A DNA stretch of 64,000 nucleotides from Stagonosporopsis chrysanthemi (Eukaryota; Ascomycota; Dothideomycetes; Pleosporales; Didymellaceae). The position numbers and the translations under genes are program-made. Location of the stretch: NCBI GenBank assembly GCA_022560025.1, contig JAFISE010000149.1:1-64000 (forward strand). Direction: 5' to 3'. Shown piece after piece: positions 1 through 10,654 of the stretch. Each line of letters opens with the position of its first letter. Positions within the stretch are counted from its first letter, which is position 1. Under the pieces are notes generated by a model. That model was not told the DNA's origin. It did not search any database and worked only from the letters and a program-made list of their open reading frames with translations.

Positions 1-628
1 GTGTGGGCGGGACGGGCATGGGCGGCGAGGCGGCGGGCTTGCGGCCGTCCTGCGAGCCGTCGTCGGTCAGGTCGGGCGTCATGGCGGCCTTGCGGCGGGC
101 GCCGTCGTCGCGGGCGTAGATGCTCTCCTTGCTGTACGTCTTGTCGACCGACGGGTACGGCAGGCTGACGCGCGAGCCGGTGCCGCTGTCGATGCTGCTG
201 CGGCGCGTGAGCTCGGGGATGCCGGCCATCCTGGGCGGCTTCGCGGGCTGCGACGACGACGGCGGGCGGCTGCTGGCCTCGCGGGACGAGCGCGCGTCGT
301 CGTGGTGGTGGTCGTGGTGCTGGTGCTGGTCGGCGTTGTCGGCGGCGGCGTCGTCGTCGTCGTCCTTGGAGCCGGATGAGCGCGTCTTGCGGGCCCTTGT
401 GCTCCTGCGGCGCTCGCCGTCCCTGGGGCGGGCCTTGTCTCTGTCTCGGTCGCTGTCTTTTTTGTCGTCTCTGACTCTGTCCCTGTCGCGGTCGCCGTCT
501 CGACTGCGGGCGTGCTCCCGGTCCCTGTCCCTGTCCCTGTCCTTGTCCTTGTCTCGGTCTCTCGCCTTGTCCTTCTCCTTCTTGCTGCTGCTGCTGCGGC
601 GGCGGTGCGGGTCGGACAGGCCCAGCAT
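1..628 (-). CDS. N-terminal part of a charged Arg/Asp/Lys-rich protein, cut by the window edge
   Basis: On the minus strand a frame stays open from position 628 to the left edge, about 209 codons, with no stop. It begins MLGLSDPHRRRSSSSKKEK. It continues through a long KD/RD/RE-rich tract (roughly residues 15-65), a poly-Asp and His-rich patch (residues 85-110), and a Ser/Pro-rich section containing PPRMAGIPELTRRSSID and KTYSKESIYARDDG. The less repetitive downstream part argues for real coding sequence, as does the codon pattern, with gtc/cct/ctt triplets on the plus strand reading as D/R/K. The start at 628 is the first clear Met, but the frame stays open a little upstream, so the true start or an extra exon may lie higher. 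I do not recognise the family. The plus-strand Ser/Leu-rich reading of this DNA is its shadow. Confidence 0.55.
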   Translation of the reverse strand, partial: MLGLSDPHRRRSSSSKKEKDKARDRDKDKDRDRDRDREHARSRDGDRDRDRVRDDKKDSDRDRDKARPRDGERRRSTRARKTRSSGSKDDDDDAAADNADQHQHHDHHHDDARSSREASSRPPSSSQPAKPPRMAGIPELTRRSSIDSGTGSRVSLPYPSVDKTYSKESIYARDDGARRKAAMTPDLTDDGSQDGRKPAASPPMPVPPT

Positions 629-868
629 CTTCAGCGTCAGCGTCAGCGTCGGCGGCGGCGCAGGTGGGGCTCTCGCTCGGGGCTCTCGCTCGCCGCTGGA
701 CACTCGCTCAGTGCTTGCGACGCTGCACAGCACGGCAGCGGGCTTGCTCCCACAAGCGCCTACGGGTCTGGCTGATTGGGTGCGAGGCGGCGGGTTTGCG
801 CGGTGCGCCTATCACGGCAGCAGCGCCCCATCCATCGGGGCCGAGGGGCAGCGTCGTGTGGGAAAGGG

Positions 869-945
869 CTGGCGTCTGGCGTCTGGCTTCTGGCGTCTGG
901 CCTCTGGTCTCTGGCTTCTGGCTTCTGGCTTCTGGCTCCTGGCTT
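869..945. repeat. Heptamer tandem repeat, 11 units of CTGGCNT
   Basis: Eleven consecutive 7-bp units run from 869 to 945. The dominant forms are CTGGCTT and CTGGCGT, with CTGGCCT, CTGGTCT and CTGGCTC variants. The 7-bp period is not a multiple of three, so the array shifts through all frames and produces long spurious Trp/Leu/Ala/Ser-rich open frames. Confidence 0.95.
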
Positions 946-1193
946 GGGAGCGACGGCCTGCGTCCAGCGGTGCTCAGTGCTGTGCCTCTAGCCTCTGCCT
1001 GCCACTGGGTGCCGGTGCTGCTGGCCCGCTTGTGACGTGGTGAGTGTTGGTGCTAGACTGCTAGTTAGCCTGGCGGTGCAGCCCGCCCTGCCGCTGCCCC
1101 ACTGCCACGCATCCTCACCACGACCACGGCACACGACACGACAGCCAGCCCGCAGTCCAAGACCGTGGCCTTTTTGTGTACACAGACGACGCA

Positions 1194-1233
1194 GCACAGC
1201 ACAGCACAGCACAGCATAGCACAGCACAGCACA
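1194..1233. repeat. Pentamer tandem repeat (GCACA)8
   Basis: Eight consecutive GCACA units run from 1194 to 1233. One unit (1214-1218) is GCATA. No coding role is evident. Confidence 0.95.
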
Positions 1234-1429
1234 GGGAGAGCCTGGATCGTCTGAACACCTGCAGCACCCTCTCTGCCACATGGCTTCATTCCCCGGCTGC
1301 CGAGTGAACCTGCCCTCTCCACCCTTGCTGCAGTGCACCCGCCCCCCGCTCCACTACCCGCACGCGTGTCAAGCCCTCCTCACCGACTTGGCCTCACCAC
1401 CAGCATGCAAATCACAACAGGACAAGTAG

Positions 1430-1685
1430 AAAACACAACAGGTCGATTAACACAACAAGACACGCGTCAACACAGCAGGACAAGTGTGACATACAAGACA
1501 CGCGTCAACACAGCAGGACAAGTGTGAACATAACATACACACAAGCGTCAACACAACAAGACAAGTGTAAACATACATCACAAGCGTCAACACAACAAGA
1601 CAGGTGTAAACATTCATCACAAGCGTCAACACAACAAGACAGGTGTAAACATTCATCACAAGCGTCAACACAACAAGACAAGTAG
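1430..1685. repeat. 39-bp minisatellite, about six units
   Basis: The core GCGTCAACACA recurs at 1464, 1502, 1545, 1584, 1623 and 1662, so spacings are 38, 43, 39, 39 and 39 bp. The last three units are almost identical and the left units are more diverged. That pattern suggests recent expansion at the right end. Because 39 is divisible by three, the minus strand carries a repeating 13-residue frame (LTLVMNVYTCLVV), which I treat as a by-product. Confidence 0.95.
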
Positions 1686-1847
1686 ATGAATTGGGTATCT
1701 AAGATTCGTGCTCATGCATACCACCACATCCTGTCTGCTCCTTTCCATCTTAAACACTCTCACGTGAAATCCCAATACCGCCCGCACTCAGCCAAAGCCT
1801 TTGCCAATTTCCCAACAACAACAAATGTCCTTCCCTCCCTCCCTCCC

Positions 1848-1914
1848 AATCAATCAATCAATTAATCAATCAATCAGTCAGTTAGTCAATCAGCCACTCA
1901 ATCAAAAACAAATC
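1848..1914. repeat. Imperfect TCAA tetranucleotide repeat
   Basis: A run of CAAT/TCAA units with scattered substitutions (TTAA, TCAG, TTAG) spans about 65 bp just beyond the 3' end of the zinc-finger gene. A short CTT/CTA trinucleotide run follows at about 2069-2100. Confidence 0.85.
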
Positions 1915-2123
1915 AAAACAGGTCCAGTCCTTCCGGTCTTGGTCCCCGCCCACACGCCAGACGCCTTGGTCGTAATGTCTCCGCTAACCCCCCCCCCTCC
2001 TTCCTTGGGTCGAGAGACGCGTTTCCTGCTCCACAGAGAAACAGCTCTGGATATATACTGTTGAGTGCCGACCTTCTTCTTCTTCTTCTACTACTTCTGT
2101 CGTCACCTCGTCACTCCAACCAC

Positions 2124-4010
2124 TCAGTGGCCCGGCCCTGCCTGGCTATTGTTGTTGTTGCTGTTGTTGCTGTTGTGGTGGTTGTTGTTGACGTGCTGCT
2201 GCGCGAGTTGAGCACGCAGCGTCGTAATCTCCGTCTGCAGTGTCGCAATCTTCTCGTTGTGCTCCTTCTCCATCCGAGCCATGCGCGCTTCAATCTCCCG
2301 CACGTACTGCCACACATCCATGTTGTTGCCCATGACCTCACGCATGCTGCTTCCACTGCCGCCCTGGCTCGACATGCTGCCGCCCTGCGACAGGCTTCCC
2401 GGCGCCGCCATCGCCTGGTGCTGCAGCAGGCTGGGCCCCTTGCTGCTCGCAGACCCCGGCTTGCCCATGCCAGTCAGTCCAGCCAGCGACGGAAGCTGAG
2501 GCCCGTTGCTCGTGTTCGGAGGCAGCAGCGTAGGAGGTGTCCCGCGAGCTGCCCCAGCACCACGAGCATAGTTCTGCAAGTGCAGCTGCTGCGATATGTT
2601 CGGCGACCGCGGGTGGCTACCCTCATGCGCACCCAGCCGGTAGTGATCTTGCTGGCTCGGCGAGATTGGCTTTGGGCTCTCCGTCATGCCTCCTTGAGCG
2701 TATGCTCCGGGCTGGTTCGCATTGTGGAGAGACGAGATACTCGAAGGCGCTAGTTTGGGCGACATGTTAGTAGGCTGAGTCGCTTGCGCCGCGTAGTATG
2801 GGCGGAGGTTCTGACTGCTCGAACCCTGGTTCGAAGGATTGATTGGCGGGTACGTGCTTGAGTGGTGACGATACGAACCTTGCGTAGAGTTTCCCGTGTT
2901 CTGCCTCTTACGCGCGGGCTCACTGATGCGGCGGCCATCCTCGTCTTCATCACCCTCGCCATCAGGTTCGTTGGTGTAAACAACGCCGTCCATGCCGTCA
3001 TCGCCCTTGCCATCACCCATATCCTCATCCATGCCGAAGCTGGACCGACGGCCTGCACAGCCACCCTGGCCCTTGTTGTGTCGCGCAAGTGCATCGCCAC
3101 GTGCGAATCTGCGGCCGCACTTGAAGCACGTGTGCGGGCGCTCGCCAGTGTGTAGTTTCGTGTGTCGTTTCAAATCGTGCAGTCGCCGAAAGCGTGCTTG
3201 GCATGTGGGGCACTCGTAGGGCTTCTCTTGACTGTGCGTCAACAAGTGACTCTTGAGGTTGTGGTGGCGGGTGAAGTCTGTCGAGCAGTAAGGGCACTTG
3301 TGGCGCTTGGTAGACGGCGACTTGGGATTGTTCTGGCCGTATCCTGGAAGGCTCATCTGGCGCGCAGGAGCACGCGGGTCGTCTGGCGGCATCGGCCCGG
3401 GGAACGTAAATGCGCGATTCCCCGGGTTGTCCGGGTTGGGTGCAATCAACTGGTGCTGATGGTGGTGTGATTGGTGCTGAGGTCGCTGGTGCTGGTGCGG
3501 GTGCTGGCCCTCGTGCTGTCCCGCGTGTCCCGTGGATCCTGTGGATGCGTCAACAGCAGATGCGGCCGGCGCGGCGGTACCCTCTCCATCGCCAAAGCTG
3601 GAGAGGCTGACGGGGCTCGTCTGCATATTGTCGCCCGTAACTCCAGTGAGTTCCGGAATGATGATGGGCGGCTTCGTAGCCCTCTCGCCCTGGGGAGCAT
3701 GCGACTGCGGCGCATCTGCGGGGCGGCTTTGCGAGTGGCCCTGCAGATTCTGGAGGATAGTCACAGCGGGGTTCGGGCTCGTCTGGCGCGAGCTGTGCTC
3801 TCTGTAGCGGCGCTCATCGGCCATGGCAGCTGCGCCGGTGAGGGGTGCTGGCGACAGCCTTGGGGACAGCCCACGGGGGGACTTGACGAGGTGTGTTCCG
3901 AACGTGGCACCTCCGTTGTTGCGCGAAGCAGACCCTGGTGTGCTGGGCCTGTTGGGCGCATTGAAGGGGCCGTTCAGAGTAGGCGTGATCGCTCGAGTCG
4001 TTGCAGCCAT
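2124..4010 (-). CDS. C2H2 zinc-finger transcription factor with C-terminal coiled coil
   Basis: This is a single open frame of 628 residues. Three tandem C2H2 fingers lie near residues 237-320: CPYC...H3H, CPTC...H3H and a third finger that opens with CFKCGRRF and is followed by GGCAGRRS. They are joined by the canonical TGERPH-type linkers. A long Ser/Pro/Gln-rich region flanks them on both sides. A short acidic region with EDEDGRR follows the fingers. The C-terminus has an amphipathic heptad stretch (around 575-610, REIEARMARMEKEHNEK) likely to dimerise, then an Asn-rich tail encoded by GTT repeats. The family acts in the nucleus as a sequence-specific regulator. Finger layout resembles fungal Azf1/Egr-type proteins, but I do not assign a name. 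The start at 4010 (MAATTRAITPTLNG) is the first Met and no intron is needed. Confidence 0.9.
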   Translation of the reverse strand: MAATTRAITPTLNGPFNAPNRPSTPGSASRNNGGATFGTHLVKSPRGLSPRLSPAPLTGAAAMADERRYREHSSRQTSPNPAVTILQNLQGHSQSRPADAPQSHAPQGERATKPPIIIPELTGVTGDNMQTSPVSLSSFGDGEGTAAPAASAVDASTGSTGHAGQHEGQHPHQHQRPQHQSHHHQHQLIAPNPDNPGNRAFTFPGPMPPDDPRAPARQMSLPGYGQNNPKSPSTKRHKCPYCSTDFTRHHNLKSHLLTHSQEKPYECPTCQARFRRLHDLKRHTKLHTGERPHTCFKCGRRFARGDALARHNKGQGGCAGRRSSFGMDEDMGDGKGDDGMDGVVYTNEPDGEGDEDEDGRRISEPARKRQNTGNSTQGSYRHHSSTYPPINPSNQGSSSQNLRPYYAAQATQPTNMSPKLAPSSISSLHNANQPGAYAQGGMTESPKPISPSQQDHYRLGAHEGSHPRSPNISQQLHLQNYARGAGAARGTPPTLLPPNTSNGPQLPSLAGLTGMGKPGSASSKGPSLLQHQAMAAPGSLSQGGSMSSQGGSGSSMREVMGNNMDVWQYVREIEARMARMEKEHNEKIATLQTEITTLRAQLAQQHVNNNHHNSNNSNNNNSQAGPGH

Positions 4011-7000
4011 GATTCACGGGTGCTTGGCCAAGCAGCTGCGCAGGGGTGATCTTCGGCCGAGTCAGCACTGATTGTAGGGGCAGACATGGGGAGAGGTGTG
4101 GAGGCAGGTTCTGCGGTGCGCGAATGCATTGCGGCTACAGTAGAGGATGGTGGTGTGGAGGTGTGGCTGTGACAAACCTTTTGTTTTTGTGAGGCGGTAG
4201 CTCCGCGTGCTATGTACTCGGCAGTACCTTAAGGGCCGCGATGCACACTCACGGACAGGAAACGACAGGCAAACAAAGCCAGAGATCCCAAGCAGGCAGC
4301 TCTGCAATTGGGCTGGCAAGGAGGCAGCCGCAAGGTGCGCACTGGTACTAAGCGCGGATGCGACTGTGGCCACGGCGAGGGGCGTCTAGTGGTCCAGCGA
4401 CGCGCAGAAGCTGAGGGCGAGACGGACTGCGGCTGGTGGGCGTTCGCAGCTGGTGATGGTTTCTGAACACGCGCGTTGCGACGGGAGCGTGGCAGCGGGT
4501 GGGTCGGCCAAGGTGGTGGAATGCGAATGCGGCGCCTCAGCGGGCGATGGTAGGCCGACTGGTGAGGCTGCAGGCGTAGCGGCCAACGCGACTGTGGGCG
4601 CGGGCACGGGAGCAGGCTGGGGCAGCACACGCGTGCAATGCGGGCAACCGGGTCGCAGTGGGCGGGGTGGCGACGGGTGCAGGCAGCGGGCAGCAGACAA
4701 GAGTGCAGAGGCCGACAGCGCGCGCAGAGTGCAATGTCGAGGTGCTGCGCTGCGCGGAGCGTTCAGAGGTGACGAGTTGTGTGGCGCGGTCACGAGCCAC
4801 GAGAAGGCGGACGGTGCTAGCAGGGTGCAGCTGTGGCAGGTGGCAGGTGGCAGGCCAGCTCGATTCCGCATCCAAATGGACGCGTCCGGGAGATCGCTGA
4901 GGGAGCTCAGCGAGGCAAGCAGATCGGCGGCGGCGACGACAGATGAAGAGCAGAGGAGTTTCCTCGCGCCGAAATTGAATCGTGCTGGCAGTGGGAAGGT
5001 GCCATGCCGCGCCTGAGTTGAAGGAGGCTGTGCCTGCCGGGCCCACCGGTGCAGCCAATGACGCACCCAGTCACGGCCTGCGAGGGAACGCCACAGCGCA
5101 ATCAGCTCTCACGATTGTCCTGTGTTTTCGAGATCGCTCACGGCTTCTGCTCAGCAGCGCCACGCGAGCAGAATCTGCGACGACGAAAGCGGCCATGCCT
5201 CGCCTGCTGCCAATCCTGCGCGCGAAAACCATGACAACGCGCTGACCTGCTCGATTCCGTCTTTCCGTTTCCCGGTGCCACACCGAGCGTGGTAGCCACA
5301 CCGAGCGTAGTAGCCACAACCGACTCGACTTTGCTGTCGGTCTTAGACTGCAGCTTGTCATGCTTTGCGACAACCGACGACAGTGGCTGCAGAAGCCTGT
5401 CCAGCTCGCCCATCTCAACCCCGTCCAGATGGAAGCGGAGCGAACGGCAAGTGGCTAAACACAGCCAAGCATCGACGCGGCTTCATTTGCCCGTGCAGAC
5501 ATCGCCAAAACCTAGCAGCACAACCGGATCAGTATCAGATTCGACGTCGCATGCCTGCATGTCATTTTCCCGAGTCACAGCGCCACTATTCCGTCCTTGG
5601 TGCCCTTGCAAACCTGCTGTCGGGCAATGATCGCCAGCGTGCCCGAATCGAATTGCCTCCCATCATCTTGAGGGAGACAGTGTTACACGCAGCCACTGCC
5701 AAGACCATTCCCGTTCGCCATCTCATCCGCCATGCCGAACGAATCACAATCTCAACTCACCCATCAACATCTTCGTCAACTGTTGTCTTGATTATGCTCG
5801 CTAATTACCGCTTACCAAGTTTTGCTAGTCGCTGCAGCATGTTATCCAAGCCATAGCAGGCACTAAATCCACGGTGATCGTCAGGAACGCTGCATCCGGT
5901 CGTTGAGTTCGATGCGGTGGCGAAGTGTGGCATTGAACGTAATCTGCGGCAACTTCATCCATCTCATTTCAAATTCATTTGTTAGCCACACAAGCTGGCA
6001 GGTGCGCGCATGCGCCCTCAGCACGTCGGCCCTCAACGTCGTTGCAGACGCCCCCCGCTAGCAATCAGGACGCCTCGTGCAAGGCGCTAGTTGTCGAGCT
6101 GGATCAGTCCAGCCACAGTATCCTGTTCTTGAAGCATGTGAAGGTGGACCTGCGTGTAGAGTTGTCGTCCTGTGGCGCATTCATCGCCGACTTCTAATCC
6201 AACGTCAAATCCCAAAGCGAAGACCGTCGCACGAGCACAATATGGTACGAGAGCTGGCTCGCAACGGCCCAGACAGATTCGCTCTCTGCCCTTGCAGCAT
6301 TCACGTGCTGAAAGCCGGGGTATTGGATCTGGCGCTGCTCTCGGGTTTGCCATAGTCTGAAGCTGACGTGCTTCCTGATGTCGCCGACCGCCGAGGATTT
6401 GATAAAGCTCCTGTGTAGAAGATGCCGCCAGCTCGGCTGCACGGCCATCCTTTCGTATAACCGTTCTAACGTTGTGTCAGTCTGTGCTGGAACAGAGGTA
6501 GTCATCAATCCCCTAACAATCATTGCGACTCGACGAAGCCATGCTAGGGATGATGTGTAGTTAAGGGAGAGGTGAAAGGACGCCCAGTGGAACTCGAGCT
6601 GCGATTACGCCGCCAAACCGGATGTGTAGTCGGACGACAGTGAGAAGTGTTAGGCGATGCTGAGCAACGGGCGAATTCGAGAGGGCGATCTGGGAGCAAC
6701 TGCCGTGACGCCTTCGTGGTTGCCTGTCTCGCACTGGCAGGCGCACGGCTCATGTTTACATCCCAAAAGGAAATATGTACACGTGCCTTCGTTATTGTCA
6801 GCCGCGCACTGCAAGCGCCATGGCTCGTGTTTATAGTTCAACACGCTCCTTTGCTGCACACTCTTACACTATCACGCCCACTCTGTCGTTGTCGTCCAGG
6901 GGTCCAGCCTCGACCATCTTCGACTGCAACTCGACACTCTGCTTCTGTGTGTTGGCCCGTGCAGGGACTGATCGGCTTGAGCTTCAGGGTTTGATGGCGC

Positions 7001-8556
7001 TCACGTACTCGGGGTCGCTATGTTGCGGTTCAATAATGTTTGGTTTAGGCGTGTTGGAGGTAAGGTTGAATACAATAGTTTGGTCCCGTTCACATGTGAC
7101 TAAAATACTGGCTCCACTTTACTTGTGTGTCTTTACCTGCTCCCTCACACTTCATTGAGACTCAGACTGCGAGGTGACCTTTATGTGACGACCGGAAAAT
7201 GTTTCGCTAACACAGCTGCTGCTCAACGTCTCCTCCGAGCACTTACTATTCACCGCCCACCATTAGCGCACCACCCTACTGGGCATTATCGACAGCCAGG
7301 CACCAACGCATCTGAGGCGGATATTCACCACTATCGCACTTGTGTTCTCCACCGCATCGCTCTTCACTGATCTCTGGCCAGTGACCCTTCCAGATTGGTG
7401 TTATGAGCTCGGTCACTTAGCACAGGCGAGATGCAACCGACGACTCCATCACTCGAAACTTGGGTGAGATCCAGAATCGCGTTGGAGCAGACGGCATACT
7501 CGACGGTATACGACGCTGGCTTCGCATCAGTGACATTCAAGGCGTCGCCGCGTTTAATAGCAGGAGCATGCGCGACCTCGCTTGTCGGCTACAAAGACGC
7601 CTTCCACCAACCGATGGACTTTCGTCTTCACATCATAACAAGGATGTCGCGCCGGAGCCTGCTGTTCAAAGTCCCGAGCACGTTGATGACGACTGCGGGC
7701 CCAAGTCCACTCGCGACGACGAAACCACTGCTATCCAACCCTGGGCCGACGCAAGCCTTGACGGTGAGCTCATGGTCGACTGCACTCGGCAGGCGAAAGG
7801 GACACAGTATGTAAGGCCGGACCTTCCGCTTGAGCTGGTGCCGGCGCATAGCATCCCATACGTATCCGGTTATGTGGGCAAGTGCAAGGGCGGATTGCTT
7901 TCAACTTGTATCCAAACTCCTTGCCCCGGTTGGAGAATCACATAGATAGACCATGCATTCTCGAGCGGCGCACTGGAACAAATTTGGAGTTTTATCCTAT
8001 CCATGAGAACTAAGGGGTATGGAAAATCAACTGCGAGTCTGGCACTGTTCGTTGTATACATCCCATTGCCTACATGGTGACTATTCGCAATGCGAAGACG
8101 AAAGAGGTGGTGCTGTCAATCCCTGTCGACTACAACCAGATCTACCTCAACACCCTCGTAGACACCTTGCTGGAGCATCAGCATGCCCACGAAGGGGAGG
8201 ACGCTCCGATGACCTGCAAAATCTCCAACTTTGCGCAATGGTACAATCCCACCACCACGAATGGAATGAGTATGGCTGTGGCGAATACAAGGACGCAATG
8301 CACTTATTGATCAAATACCTGTCCTTTGTATATTCGATGGACTAGGGCCTGTTATGCGGCTCTACAATATCGTAAAGGTGATTGAAAACTGTACAACATT
8401 GACATCTGTGGCCTGGGGATGGACTATCGATCATTAATTCCAGGACAAACAGTAATATTTCATCGGCCAAATAACGACACGCTCGCGAACGCCCACTTGT
8501 ATCATTTTCCATTGAGCTTATAAGAGATTGGTTGTAACAGCTCTCTCGACTGACCT
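4011..8556. other. Gene-poor region, 4.5 kb
   Basis: The first kilobase is GC-rich and probably holds the promoter and 5' leader of the zinc-finger gene. Two near-identical 18-bp units (CACACCGAGCGTRGTAGC) sit side by side at about 5280-5315. None of the reading frames from 5.1 to 8.5 kb resembles a known family, and I could not join them by plausible introns. A minus-strand frame at 7628-7906 has a somewhat protein-like composition and is listed separately. Confidence 0.5.
7628..7906 (-). pseudogene. Possible gene fragment, unassigned
   Basis: Reading from about 7903 down to the stop at 7628 gives roughly 90 codons without interruption, containing HITGYVWDAMRRHQ and VDHELTVKACVGPG. The composition is more balanced and protein-like than neighbouring frames. 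There is no good start and no flanking exon that I can support, and other frames overlap it. It may be a decayed gene or chance. Confidence 0.15.
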
Positions 8557-9852
8557 TCAAAGACGCGCCAATGGTCCGTCACTCCTCGCAATACCCAGCG
8601 ACGATTTACTTATGTCTGCAACAGAGTTGCAGCCTGTCAATTGCATGCACCGGCAGAAATCCTTATACAGCATGTCGAGCATGGTGCTGACACCTGCTTC
8701 TCCATCGTACTGTAAACAAAAGTCAGCAGCAAATTCGTCTTTCCAGGATCCACAGCTTACCGCCAACCCCCAAAGAGTCGGTCTCCCGACCCAACAACAC
8801 TCCGCACCAAGCGCCAGCGCCTTGAAGATGTCGATGCCCGACCTAATTCCCCCATCGATATGCACCCGAATCTGCCCAGCCGCAGCCTCCACACATTCAG
8901 GCAACGCATCAATCGTCGCAGGCGTACCATCCAACTGCCTTCCCCCATGGTTACTCACCACGACGCCATCACACCCATACTCCCTCGCCAGTAACACATC
9001 CTCCGCAGTCAACACACCCTTGATCCAAATCTGCATCTTGGTCACACTCCTCAACCACGGGATCTCCCTCTGCCACGAATGGTAATCAGCGTTGAACCCC
9101 ACAAACCCATCATCATGCGTGTCCTTCCGTATCATCTCGCTGGTTTTTTCCAGCATAGGGAACCCTAGCCCCTCGGGTGTTCGAAAATCATTGCGGTGCT
9201 CGTTGTACCGCACCCCGAGCACGGGACTATCCGCGGTGAGGAAAATGGCAACACATCCTGCTGCCTCGGCGCGCTTGATGATGCGCTCCTGCAGCCCCCG
9301 GTCCCGCATCGAGTACAGCTGCATCACGTGGCCGATGGGCGCGATGGCTCGGCTCGCGGCGCAAGTCTCCTCCACGGAGTAGTTGGCGAAAGAAGATACG
9401 CCCATGTGGATGTTGCGGCGCGCGCAGGCGCGGCTCGTCGACAGTTCGCCAGTGGGGTGCGCCATGGCTGCAATGCCGGCTGGGGAGATGCATAGGGGGA
9501 AGTCGATGGTGCGGCCGAGGACCGTAGTCGAGGTGGAGACCTTTGAGACGTCACGGAGGACACGAGGGCGCAATTTGTATTTTTGATAGGCGGTGGTATT
9601 GTCCGCTACTGTGACTTGGTCGGTGGAGCCCGAGTTGTAGAACTCTGGAAGTAGAGGATGTCAGCTGGCATGTCATGTTTCCTGTTCTAGTTACAAGGTG
9701 ATTGGAGCATGAGATGCACACAGAACCATGCAGGTGGAGTTCGCACCTCGAACGCTGGTGGGCATTTTGGCGGCTGCTGCCTCCTGCAAATCGCTCATGC
9801 AGAGGATGACAGGCTCGGAGGGCATATGTTTGGCCTCGAACTTTTCGACCAT
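8557..9852 (-). CDS. FMN-dependent alpha-hydroxy acid oxidase (glycolate/lactate oxidase family)
   Basis: This is a three-exon model: 9747-9852, 8761-9644 and 8557-8709. Introns of 102 nt (9645-9746) and 51 nt (8710-8760) remove non-family sequence and keep frame, giving 380 residues, the usual length of the family. The second intron is also readable in frame as 17 extra codons, but removing it restores GLA-YDGEAGVS, as expected for these enzymes. Family hallmarks are QKYKLRPRVLRDVS near the N-terminus, the FMN-binding HVMQLYSMRDRG strand, the catalytic His in VVSNHGGRQLDG, and the phosphate-binding IDGGIRSGIDIFKALALGA. Members oxidise 2-hydroxy acids to 2-oxo acids and pass electrons to oxygen, giving H2O2, or to another acceptor. 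The start at 9852 (MVEKFEAKHMPSEP) is chosen as the first Met; 9825 and 9798 are in-frame alternatives. It is divergent from a RidA gene. Substrate is not decided by the sequence. Confidence 0.9.
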
Positions 9853-10152
9853 GTTTGTGACTTCGTGACTTTTGATCTTGTGGAAAAATTCTATGAAGGC
9901 ACGAGCGATGTTATATCATGTCTAGATATGAGTCCTCGCAGTACTCATGCCATTTTCGGAATAGTCCATCCTAGCTTGAGTTCAAGGCGTAGGGCGTGCG
10001 GGGTATCCACAACATCAGATAAGGTTCTCCACCACGACATGACTCCACGACGATGTGAGATTATAAATCAGAACATGTATAAAGAGCAGGAAACATTTAC
10101 ATCATCACATCGTCTACAAAGATACCAATTCCGAGCATAACATCGTCTCATA
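9853..10152. promoter_or_regulatory. Shared divergent promoter of the hydroxy acid oxidase and RidA genes
   Basis: Only 300 bp separate the two start codons. A TATA-like TTATAAAT lies at 10061-10068 and TATAAA at 10078-10083, about 70-90 bp before the RidA start. No clear TATA faces the oxidase. Confidence 0.5.
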
Positions 10153-10654
10153 ATGGCCGACCGAACCGCCATCACTTCCTCCCAAGCCCCAGCACCCCCC
10201 TCCTTCCTCTCCCAGGCGATACGGGATGGAAACCTGCTCTTCTGCTCCGGCCAGATCGGCACCGACCCATCCACGAGCTCTCTCGTCTCAGGCACAGTGC
10301 AGGACCGAACAGTGAGCCCCATCACGTACTCCACACAAAGCACATTCATGTAACGTCCGCAGCGCCAAGTTCTTGAAAACCTCTCGGCAGTACTAGAAAG
10401 CGGGGGATCGAGCTTGGAACTCGTCAACAAGATCAACATCTTCCTGGTTGAGCCGAGCGATTTCGCGCCCATGAACGAGGTGTATGAGACGTTCTTTCCG
10501 GGAACAAAGCCGGTGAGTCTAAAGAGATTGGACCTCAGGGCAGGGTACTGATGAATGCTAGGCACGCACATGTGTCTTCGTCAAGGCCCTTCCGCTCGGT
10601 ACGGATGTGGAGATCGAGTGCGTGGCAAGTGTTGGGGAGAAGTCGAGGCTTTAG
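10153..10654 (+). CDS. RidA/YjgF/UK114-family 2-iminobutanoate/2-iminopropanoate deaminase
   Basis: Three exons (10153-10311, 10363-10512, 10562-10654) with introns of 51 and 49 nt encode 132-133 residues, the standard RidA length. Visible hallmarks are LLFCSGQIGTDP in the first half, the VNKINIFLVEPSDFAPMNEVY segment, and the C-terminal PARTCVFVKALPLGTDVEIE, which contains the conserved Arg that holds the substrate carboxylate and the Glu near the C-terminus. RidA proteins hydrolyse reactive enamines and imines released by PLP enzymes to 2-oxo acids plus ammonia; fungal forms are cytosolic or mitochondrial. No long targeting peptide is obvious. Divergent pairing with a hydroxy acid oxidase puts two 2-oxo-acid-forming enzymes under one promoter. 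Confidence 0.92.

Larger units (their letters stand above)
629..2123. other. Repeat-bearing intergenic region
   Basis: This region lies upstream of the edge gene and downstream of the zinc-finger gene. It holds several separate tandem repeats listed individually. I see no convincing gene; the short reading frames are low-complexity or repeat-derived. Confidence 0.6.

Noticed and set aside
120..1043. Long plus-strand Ser/Leu-rich reading frame
   Set aside because: It is the antisense shadow of the minus-strand charged protein and then runs through a heptamer repeat.
1447..1671. Minus-strand frame of repeated 13-residue units
   Set aside because: It arises from the 39-bp minisatellite; no start context or flanking coding sequence.
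4386..5066. Overlapping long frames on both strands in GC-rich DNA
   Set aside because: Composition artefacts: both strands open, no family features, likely promoter/leader of the zinc-finger gene.
7460..7945. Plus-strand 161-codon frame
   Set aside because: No family resemblance and it overlaps other open frames on both strands.
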